NCBI GenBank assembly: GCA_905221605.1 | Contig: CAJNDS010001263.1 | Location: 1-25,812 of the forward strand | Direction of reading: 5' to 3' | DNA from: Symbiodinium natans | Lineage: Eukaryota; Sar; Dinophyceae; Suessiales; Symbiodiniaceae | Length of the DNA stretch: 25,812 nucleotides | Part shown: positions 1 to 6,973 of the stretch, one piece after another | Position numbering within the stretch: position 1 is the stretch's first letter | How the letters are laid out: each line of letters opens with the position of its first letter | Notes under the pieces: generated by a model | Seen by the model: the letters and a program-made list of their open reading frames with translations, nothing else | Database searches by the model: none | What the model was told of the DNA's origin: nothing | Position numbers and translations under genes: made by a program

Positions 1-499
1 AGCGTGCCTGGCCGTTTCCCCCCGTGTTTCGGTCTCACCTTCGGTTTCCACACAAGTGAGCGAGGAACCCAAACTCACCTTCAGCACAGCCCTCAATCCA
101 AATGAGGGTCGGTGGGTTTTGCTCACCCAGAGACAGCAGGAATCTCTGGTGAGCAACAGGCTTGCGTCACCCCTCAAGCAATGCGAGGCTGCAACTCTCA
201 CTGTGACCCAGAGCAGACTGTAGGCCACAAGGTCCCCTCAGCAACGCGAGGACGAAAAGCTTCCCTCTAGCGAAGCGAGGCCGAAAACTGTGCACTCACG
301 CCCTTCGTCGACGGCAGCAGTTGGCGGGCCGCCGCTCTATGACAGCTTAGCCGGTCAGCTGGCCTACGAGCAAACACAGTTTTGCCAGGCCTCAAAACGG
401 AACCTACCCTTAGTTACAAGCCCCAGGGCCAGCCACAACGGCACTAAAGACGCTCTCTACCTGAGCACCCCACCGGGGTTGAGCCGAAACCTTGAGCCA
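1..499. repeat. Left copy of a ~500-bp repeated segment, cut by the window start
   Basis: This stretch is almost identical to 2134-2631, with roughly seven substitutions or single-base indels over about 500 bases. The homology ends exactly at the bases CTTGAGCCA. In this copy a run of 14 A follows. In the other copy the copia element's flanking 17-bp repeat follows. It carries several short hairpins (90-108, 119-156, 170-189, 234-251, 263-283). An extra C near base 23 shifts any reading frame relative to the second copy, so it is unlikely to be coding here. Its true left end is outside the window. Confidence 0.9.
119..156. other. Strong hairpin, 14-bp stem with one bulge
   Basis: Arm TTGCTCACCCAGAGA (119-133) is complementary to TCTCTGGTGAGCAA (143-156) apart from one bulged C, with a 9-base loop. 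It is conserved in the second copy of the segment (2251-2288). Confidence 0.75.
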
Positions 500-512
500 A
501 AAAAAAAAAAAA
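499..512 (+). repeat. A14 tract at the end of the left repeat copy
   Basis: Fourteen consecutive A follow CTTGAGCC exactly where homology to the second copy stops. This could be the A-tail of a retroposed copy. Read on the minus strand, the junction is TTTTGGCTCAAG, which equals the last 12 bases of the dinoflagellate spliced leader. Both readings are possible. Confidence 0.6.
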
Positions 513-1935
513 CAGGACTTTCGTCTGCACGCTGCGAGGCGTAGCCACCCGAAGGGGCCGTTGGTCAAGGTGAAACTAAACTAAAAATTACCTCGCTTGA
601 GGTGTTGCGTTCTCAGCTAGGCCCTCTCTCAGCTGCAACCCTCAGCACTGCGAGGCCGAACTTTGCCCTCCGCATGCATTGCTGTTGAGGCACTTGTTGT
701 GGCATCAGCCTCCGTAAGTTTGGCAATCCCCACTCAGCACTGGATGTTCTGTTCGAGGCATATTTCCTCAGCGCATGCGAGGCCGCAAAGTGAAACACGT
801 GAGGTATGAAAAACTGCTACTCCAAGTTCGTCCGCAGCTCCGGCTTTCTCGCACTTACTAACCGTGCCTTGCAGCCTCCCCCAAAGTAGCGTCACCCTGG
901 CTTTCTCGCTCTTACTCACCAGTTGACCAATAATGCATCTCACGCGGTTGCTTCATGGTAAACTGCAGCTCGAGGTTCCGGTGTTCTCGCTCTTACTAAC
1001 CCGGACCGAACTGCAGAGAAGCATTACTGTTGTTCCCTCAGCGGAGGTGAGGCCGAACAACCATTCCGCTGCATCAGCGCAGCCGGGCCCTCAGCTCCTC
1101 ACTGAGCCAGGGCTATCTCTAGACAGAGTTCCCTTGCTGGCAAGCCCTCTATCTCAATGTGACCCCCGCGGTGCCACGTATTAGCAGCTGCTCCGCGTGT
1201 CTTAGGACCACAGTTTCATTCGGATTTGTTTTGTAGGCCTTCCAGTGCTTGAGGCCGAGACCAAACACCACATCTCACGTCACACGGCGAGACAATTTGG
1301 CTCCAACATCCGAAGATAGTAACACATACTCTGCGTGGCGTCCGCGTGAGCTAGCCTGTCCTAGAGTTTAGGAGTTCGGCTCCTTTCATCGCTTGTCTTA
1401 CCACAGGTCTCTTTCGGTGGCCCGTACTCAGCAACCAGCACATGTACCATCCTCAGACGCCAGAGCCGCCTTGCCCCAGCAAGTGCCCATACAAACCACT
1501 CACCAGATAGTGAGAGCCAACATCTTCAAACAACCTCCAGCGGCCGTGCCGCGAGGACCTAAACATCTGCAAGGTTCCGCCGTGTCTGTGTGCACGGACA
1601 GACCCCAGCCCTTGCAGGAGACGTGGATGTAAACAAAAGCAGGCCTGCCATGTCCAGCAGGCTGATTACCATTGGTTGCCTTCAGATGGGAAAGCGCGAA
1701 GATCGGGTAACCTCCATCTGAATCCTTTCCGGCCAATACCAACCCTTACAAACCCTCAGCACGGAGCGAGGCCGAAGGAGGCTTCTTGGACTATTGGTTT
1801 TCCGGGGAGCAGCCACCACCAGCTGCTCTTCAACTTGCACTGCGCCGCACCACAGTCCTACTGCAAGTTCCTTGGCAACGGTTTCTCAGTAGCACCAGTC
1901 AATGAGCTTTACGACACTGATGCCTCTGGTTATTT
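513..1935. other. Repeat-rich stretch without a recognisable gene
   Basis: No reading frame here looks like a known family. Besides four of the CCTC...GAGG hairpins, it holds a short motif repeated three times at 844-863, 901-920 and 982-1002 (close to CTTTCTCGCTCTTACTAACC). The remainder has no structure that I can support. Confidence 0.5.
844..1002. repeat. Three copies of a ~20-bp motif
   Basis: Three near-identical copies of CTTTCTCGCTCTTACTAACC begin at about 844, 901 and 982, usually preceded by CCGG or CTGG. Spacing is uneven (57 and about 81 bases), so this is a dispersed motif and not a regular array. Confidence 0.6.
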
Positions 1936-2355
1936 ATGTCCCGGCAGATCCACCAGGGTTGGGCCAAATCTTTTCTACCTGATTCTACCTGCGAAGAAAA
2001 TCCTGTTGTGCTCAGCTTGCAGATCCCCGAAAACCTGCAAGCTTGGGCTCGAGCACACCGCAATTGTTCGGGACACTCCTGTCGCCACTGCAAGGATGCC
2101 TCTTGCAGTGCGACGTTGGCCTGCACTGTCTGCAGCGTGCCTGGCCGTTTCCCCCGTGTTTCGGTCTCACCTTCGTTTTCCACACAAGTGAGCGAGGAAC
2201 CCAAACTCACCTTCAGCACAGCCCTCAATCCAAATGAGGGTCGGTGGGTTTTGCTCACCCAGAGACAGCAGGAATCTCTGGTGAGCAACAGGCTTGCGTC
2301 ACCCCTCAAGCAAATCGAGGCTGCAACTCTCACTGTGACCCAGAGCAGACTGTAG
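1936..2355 (+). CDS. Possible Cys-rich protein fragment
   Basis: This 139-residue frame starts at an ATG and contains a compact cysteine cluster around residues 43-66 with spacing C-x4-C-x2-C-x4-C-x5-C-x2-C, a pattern typical of small zinc-binding or disulfide modules. I do not recognise the family. The frame runs into the duplicated 500-bp segment. In the left copy of that segment an extra C breaks the same frame, which argues either that the left copy is dead or that the distal part is not coding. It lacks a recognised partner gene. It could be a chance open frame, and only the cysteine spacing makes it worth listing. Confidence 0.3.
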   Translation: MSRQIHQGWAKSFLPDSTCEENPVVLSLQIPENLQAWARAHRNCSGHSCRHCKDASCSATLACTVCSVPGRFPRVSVSPSFSTQVSEEPKLTFSTALNPNEGRWVLLTQRQQESLVSNRLASPLKQIEAATLTVTQSRL

Positions 2356-2631
2356 GCCACAAGGTTCCCTCAGCAACGCGAGGACGAAAAGCTTCCCTCT
2401 AGCGAAGCGAAGCCGAAAACTGTGCACTCACGCCCTTCGTCGACGGCAGCAGTTGGCGGGCCGCCGCTCTATGACAGCTTAGCCGGTCAGCCGGCCTACG
2501 AGCAAACACAGTTTTGCCAGGCCTCAAAACGGAACCTACCCTTAGTTACAAGCCCCAGGGCCAGCCACAACGGCACTAAAGACGCTCTCTACCTGAGCAC
2601 CCCACCGGGGTTGAGCCGAAACCTTGAGCCA
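2134..2631. repeat. Second copy of the ~500-bp repeated segment
   Basis: About 98% identical to 1-499 at an offset of about 2,132 bases. The sequence before 2134 has no counterpart in view because the window starts there, so a tandem repeat with a ~2.1-kb unit is possible. The right end coincides with the left border of the copia element. Confidence 0.9.
2251..2288. other. Strong hairpin, second copy
   Basis: Same hairpin as at 119-156, with both arms and the 9-base loop unchanged. Confidence 0.75.
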
Positions 2632-2646
2632 GGTGAATTTTACACA
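2630..2646. repeat. 17-bp direct repeat, left border of copia element
   Basis: CAGGTGAATTTTACACA occurs here and again at 11159-11175, on either side of the element. It could be a long target-site duplication or a very short terminal repeat. Copia elements normally make about 5-bp duplications, so 17 bp is unusual. Confidence 0.6.
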
Positions 2647-2682
2647 CCCCCTCATGCACAGATGGTCCTGGGGTAGTTCCCT

Positions 2683-3162
2683 TCAGTCCTTTCTTTCCTC
2701 CTGCTTCAGGATCTTCTTTCCAATCCTGACCAGAGCCTTTCCAAGCTCTTCCGGGTAGGTCCCAGACTCCTTCAGAGACGCACTCTTCGAGTGTTCGTGG
2801 TTTCCTGCGCAAACGTACGAAGACAGTTCCCACACGCAGGCAGCACTATTAGAAGCGAACCACCATCTCTTCCAAGTCTTCTCTCTTTTCTCGAAGCAGC
2901 ACCTATCTACCAGACATCCTTGCGTCAGACCTATGCTTTTAGAGACTTCTAGAAATACCGTTTCCTTCCACAAAGAGGACCTCTCAGGCCATTCGTGGGT
3001 TAACAGCAAACCCTCGTTCGAGGAATAGGGGCCGAAGAGCTTCCCTATCAGTCTCCAGCAACTCTTGTGAATCTTTAGCGTCTTCCGCCAAAGTTCCAGA
3101 CCTCGTCGCTTGCGAAAACGTAGGTACCTCAAGGGGCAGCCTGAGCTGCAAAGCGTAGACAA
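2683..3162 (-). CDS. Open frame downstream of pol, unknown
   Basis: A 159-residue frame, rich in Lys, Arg, Trp and Cys, lies directly 3' of the pol stop on the same strand. Its first start is a TTG, and the frame stays open upstream past the pol stop, so it may be a displaced C-terminal piece of pol and not a separate gene. It matches no domain that I recognise. It could equally be non-coding 3' region of the retrotransposon that happens to be open. Confidence 0.25.
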   Translation of the reverse strand: MSTLCSSGCPLRYLRFRKRRGLELWRKTLKIHKSCWRLIGKLFGPYSSNEGLLLTHEWPERSSLWKETVFLEVSKSIGLTQGCLVDRCCFEKREKTWKRWWFASNSAACVWELSSYVCAGNHEHSKSASLKESGTYPEELGKALVRIGKKILKQEERKD

Positions 3163-3191
3163 ATGCGCAAAGACACGGACCTTTCCCTGTT

Positions 3192-6100
3192 TCAGACTCT
3201 TAAGACCTCTTCAAGAACAAGAAAGGTGTTTTTACTCAGAAGATTTATTTCCCGAGTCACTACGAAGTACGCTATGCCTTTCTCTCGAGCACAAGCTTTC
3301 GCTATAGCACTCGACTCTTCGCAGCAAAGCTCCAGAACGACGAGCGACACTGTTCCTCTGGCCAATGCCGTCGCGGCTTCCATCCAGGAGCTAGGAACCT
3401 CCAGCGGAGAGGACCTTACTGCGTTCGAAGATACTTCCTCAGTGATATTGGGCTCATTTCTTACTTCTTTGACGTTTTCTTCGGATATCGACGACCACGA
3501 TTCTGGCTCGATAATGAGGCCAGCGGCCTCACAAAGACTGACCAAATTCTCCGCAGTTGGGGACTTCGTTAGAGCATCTGCGGGGTTGAGTTTCCCCGGT
3601 ATATACTCCAGCGTCAATCTTTCCTTGGCGACTAGCTGTTGGAGAAAAGCCGCTCGCAACTCTATGTGGCGGACTTTCCTAAGGAGGGTACTCATTTGCG
3701 CTATCGACAGGGCGCTTTCAGAGTCCCCGTACGCGTGCAACTGATACCGGCCTTCCTCCGAGTCAGAAGGCATCCCCTCCACCATCGTCTGCACCAACAG
3801 AGATATATACAATCCCTCTCTTGCGATTTCAGTCAGCGCTGCTAGCTCGGCTTCTGCCGATGACAGAGCTACGGTCGTCTGTTTCCGACTGAACGTCTTC
3901 AAGCAACAGTTGTTCCAGGTCACAATTCCACCACTCACAGAGTTCAAACCCCAAGACGCGTCAACAAAACACGACACTGACTCTCGGTCCTCATCAGGGG
4001 CTAAAAGCTCTCTACGTGAGGGGAACACTTGGACCTTATGCGGTAAACCAGACACCCATCTCAGAACATCCCTCATACAAGCTTCGGCTGCTTCATTGGG
4101 GGCTGACTGGTGTCTTCCTAGAAAACCGCATACATACCGCAAATCAGGTCTTGAAAGCGACGCCCAGGCTAGGCGTCCCAAGGTACGCCTATAGCGCTCG
4201 TGCGCCTCTGGCGTAAGAGGTGTGTCCTGTCCTTTCTTGATGAGGTCAGCATACCGCCGCTCTAATGGTGGAAGCTTCGGCGCCACCTTAGTGATTCCGT
4301 ACTCCTCACAGCAAGACCTCAAGTACTTGGCGTCCAAGCCAAAGTATACGCAGGGCTCTCTGGGCTTTTTCCGGAAGATCCTACGTCCCAAGAAAGACAC
4401 CTCACCTGGTTTTCCTTCCAAGAGCTCACCTGTTAGCTTAAGCTTGTAGCGTTTCTTCAGGTCTTCATACACCTTTCGAGCTTCGGCGGTGTTCTCGGCC
4501 CAAATCAACAGATCGTCAACATAAAAGAGGACAATCACCAAACCATTCTTGGTTTTCTTGCGGAAGATTGTAGGGTCCAAGATCTGCTGGAATCCTTGGT
4601 TTCCCAAGTACGCCGACAGCTCCTTGTACCAAGAAAGCGGGGCACTTCGAAGCCCGTTCATGGCACGAAACAGTTTCAAGAAGACCCTTTCGCCAGTCTT
4701 TGCGTTTCCTATGTTACTCGGAAGCTGCACAAACTCCGGCCGCGCAATAGCGGCGTGCATGAAGGCTACCGAGACGTCACAGGACAGCACAGACCCTTTT
4801 CTACATAGAACAGAAAGTAGGAGCCGCAACCCTTCCAGGCTGGTGGTCGGAGAATAGATCCCCTCAGCGAGCGTGGTGCCGCCCATAGCGGCAAAATCGC
4901 GGACAACAAGTCTAGAGCGGTAAAGACCAGGCTTCTTAACCGTATTGACCCAACGGCTCGAAAGAACTCTTCTTCCGCTCTCCTTAGCAAGTCGATACGC
5001 TTCTCGCTCGCTCACCACTTCTCCAACGTTGAACGACTCCAATTCTTCTAGTTCTAATTTCATGGACAGATAGAGGAGTTTGGGATCTAACAGCTCACCA
5101 GAGGTCTCTGACACAGCTTGTTGGGGGACCTGACAACAGATTCTACTCCCTCCAAACTTAAGCTCAAAGGAAGACGCCGCTTGATTGCTCACAGCGCGGC
5201 AGTCAGGTCCTTCACCTAACTTCTGAAGATAATGATCCGTCAACCAATCAATCTCCATGTCCTCCATGTCAGGTTCAGGAAGATCGCCACCTGCTACCCC
5301 CTCATGACCTTCAGACCCCACTTCTGTGGGCTCGTAATCCGGGACATAATCAGGAAGCATTTCTTCATCCTCTGGGGCTTCAATCTCTTCTTCTTTTGGA
5401 ACAATGGGTTCCGCAGGCGGTTCAAACAGCAAAGGCTTTTCGGGGTCCTGCGTATCAAGCACAAGAGGATTAGCTTTAGCTAACAGCTCCAACGTTGGGC
5501 TGTCGTACGTGGGTTCGTCCCGTTCAAAGATCCCACGACACGCTGGAAAGACCTCAATCTCTCCATCTCCTCCAATGACAGTTCCATACACACCTCCACC
5601 TCTAGGATGGACGGGGCCCAGATAGCTCACTCGAACCGTCTTGGCTCCCCGGAACTTTTCTAGATGTCGTTTGGAACCGCCAACTTTGGCCTGCGCAGAA
5701 CAGCCGAAGGGAAGCGTCCTAGTCCTTTGGACTATCTCCTCGTGCAACCTGTCTATTGCTGTGGTACTATTGTTGCTGTCAAAGTTCCACAAGTTGAAAC
5801 TGCGTGCGGCGTACAGCAAACAAGTCTGCCACAACATTCCACCTAAAGGTAACTGCCAAGCAGCGCCACCTTCTTCAGCAGGTCGTCGACGCTTTATCTC
5901 CGCCTCTAGGTCGAGCCATATCGACCAAAATCCCTGCTTCATCGCAGAGACCTGCCTTTCCACAGCACCTTTAGACTGCGGACGGTATCCTGGCACAACA
6001 TCTACAATCGTAGGGTTCTCGCGCCTCTGCGCCGCGACCCTCTCGCACATGGATATCAGACCCTGTTCGTTATCGCACCGAAACGTTAAAGTCTTTTGGC

Positions 6101-6971
6101 GCAATCCAATTTCGCGGATAAACCGATCGATATTGAATAACAAGTTCGGGTCGTGTAGTTCCATGGCGGGGATAGACATTGAGTACCGGGACGCAACATG
6201 TACAAGAAGAAGAACCCTCAGTTTCCCAAAATAATAGAAATCGACCCCAATGGTTTGATTCTCCTTCTGTAGCTGCCTCTTCAGTCTCCTGGCCGGGACT
6301 TTGCCTTTGCTAGAGCAGCAGCTTTCGCAGTTCACATCATAGGGAAAATGACCTCGGGATCGATGTACCTGGAGTGCATGGCTTCGCAAAGGAATCCTTT
6401 CTTCAATCTCCTCTCCTTGTGGAATTGGGGCTTCAGGAGGTTGTTCCGGGTTTTGTGGGGAACGATTCGGTTGGTTTGAGGAAGATGGTGGTTCACCATC
6501 ATCACGGTCCAAGATTAAGGGATCAGAGCCTGTGCCACTTCCTGGAAGGGGCAGCCCTCTGAGCATCCGCAGATGCCCAGTCAATGGCTGCTTTAAGCCT
6601 CCTTCCGGCACTCTCTCATCATTTCCCTTCAACACAAAGCATGCCACATCAAGACAACATGCCAAAACATGCCAAACATGCCGCACGCAAGCCAACAACT
6701 TTAAGGTTTTGGGCTTTCCCTTAGTTGGGGCTTTCGGGCTTTTCCTACCAACCAGCAAGATCCGTTCTACGCAAACACGCTTGAAACATTTTTGGGTGCG
6801 AATACGAATCCAGCATCCTCCTTTTCGGGGTTTCAACTTCCACAATTTGGGATTTTCTTTTGGGGCTTTCCTCAGCACCTTGCACAGCCCTTTCCAAAAG
6901 GCCGAAACAACGACCCCACCCAAGGCACTGAAGATCAGGATGAGGAACACCATCGCAGACTCAACGACCAC
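3192..6971 (-). CDS. pol: Copia Pol: integrase, reverse transcriptase, RNase H
   Basis: This 1,259-residue frame carries the second half of a copia polyprotein. A hydrophobic stretch lies at about residues 6-28. The integrase HHCC zinc finger is near 197-220 (His-x4-His...Cys-x2-Cys). The integrase core has Asp in GVDFYYFG (about 242), Asp in RCDNEQG (about 300) and Glu in KGAVERQ (about 338), with 37 residues between the last two. Reverse transcriptase follows, with RWV (about 675), CDVSVAFMH (about 733) and the active-site YVDD (about 817). RNase H has FVDAS (about 1003), SSAEAEL (about 1037), YGDSESA (about 1083) and ADALTKSP near the end. There is no internal stop. The first start-like codon is GTG, but the frame is open further upstream into the minisatellite. 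It is therefore not an independent gene but the frame-shifted continuation of the upstream Gag-protease frame. Confidence 0.92.
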   Translation of the reverse strand: MVVESAMVFLILIFSALGGVVVSAFWKGLCKVLRKAPKENPKLWKLKPRKGGCWIRIRTQKCFKRVCVERILLVGRKSPKAPTKGKPKTLKLLACVRHVWHVLACCLDVACFVLKGNDERVPEGGLKQPLTGHLRMLRGLPLPGSGTGSDPLILDRDDGEPPSSSNQPNRSPQNPEQPPEAPIPQGEEIEERIPLRSHALQVHRSRGHFPYDVNCESCCSSKGKVPARRLKRQLQKENQTIGVDFYYFGKLRVLLLVHVASRYSMSIPAMELHDPNLLFNIDRFIREIGLRQKTLTFRCDNEQGLISMCERVAAQRRENPTIVDVVPGYRPQSKGAVERQVSAMKQGFWSIWLDLEAEIKRRRPAEEGGAAWQLPLGGMLWQTCLLYAARSFNLWNFDSNNSTTAIDRLHEEIVQRTRTLPFGCSAQAKVGGSKRHLEKFRGAKTVRVSYLGPVHPRGGGVYGTVIGGDGEIEVFPACRGIFERDEPTYDSPTLELLAKANPLVLDTQDPEKPLLFEPPAEPIVPKEEEIEAPEDEEMLPDYVPDYEPTEVGSEGHEGVAGGDLPEPDMEDMEIDWLTDHYLQKLGEGPDCRAVSNQAASSFELKFGGSRICCQVPQQAVSETSGELLDPKLLYLSMKLELEELESFNVGEVVSEREAYRLAKESGRRVLSSRWVNTVKKPGLYRSRLVVRDFAAMGGTTLAEGIYSPTTSLEGLRLLLSVLCRKGSVLSCDVSVAFMHAAIARPEFVQLPSNIGNAKTGERVFLKLFRAMNGLRSAPLSWYKELSAYLGNQGFQQILDPTIFRKKTKNGLVIVLFYVDDLLIWAENTAEARKVYEDLKKRYKLKLTGELLEGKPGEVSFLGRRIFRKKPREPCVYFGLDAKYLRSCCEEYGITKVAPKLPPLERRYADLIKKGQDTPLTPEAHERYRRTLGRLAWASLSRPDLRYVCGFLGRHQSAPNEAAEACMRDVLRWVSGLPHKVQVFPSRRELLAPDEDRESVSCFVDASWGLNSVSGGIVTWNNCCLKTFSRKQTTVALSSAEAELAALTEIAREGLYISLLVQTMVEGMPSDSEEGRYQLHAYGDSESALSIAQMSTLLRKVRHIELRAAFLQQLVAKERLTLEYIPGKLNPADALTKSPTAENLVSLCEAAGLIIEPESWSSISEENVKEVRNEPNITEEVSSNAVRSSPLEVPSSWMEAATALARGTVSLVVLELCCEESSAIAKACAREKGIAYFVVTREINLLSKNTFLVLEEVLRV
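6639..6720. repeat. CATGCC-rich module, copy within pol
   Basis: Four CATGCC in about 40 bases, followed by a TTAAGG-TTTTGGG segment. The same arrangement occurs at 7712-7836 and 11011-11110. On the minus strand it encodes a Trp/Cys/Ala/Leu-rich hydrophobic peptide just upstream of the integrase finger. Confidence 0.6.
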
Positions 6972-6973
6972 TC

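Larger units (their letters stand above)
90..2415. repeat. Dispersed family of short CCTC...GAGG hairpins
   Basis: A motif close to CCCTCAGC-N(2-5)-GCGAGGCCGAA recurs at about 234-251, 263-283, 639-660, 766-785, 1035-1057, 1753-1778, 2367-2383 and 2395-2415. Looser members lie at 90-108, 170-189, 2222-2240 and 2302-2321. CCTC can pair with GAGG and the inner GC with GC, leaving a bulged A. The loops differ while the arms are kept, so this looks like a structured repeat and not a simple tandem array. Four members occur twice because they sit inside the duplicated 500-bp segment. Function unknown. Confidence 0.65.

Noticed and set aside
290-544. 84-codon plus-strand frame in the left repeat copy, with a counterpart at 2422-2676
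   Set aside because: The frame runs through the A14 tract in one copy and into the copia border in the other, and the shared part has no recognisable domain. Open by chance in a short repeat.
2134-2631. The 500-bp repeat as an LTR of the copia element
   Set aside because: It adjoins the 3' side of the element, but no copy exists beyond the 5' side (10.6-11.2 kb). Both copies lie on the same side.
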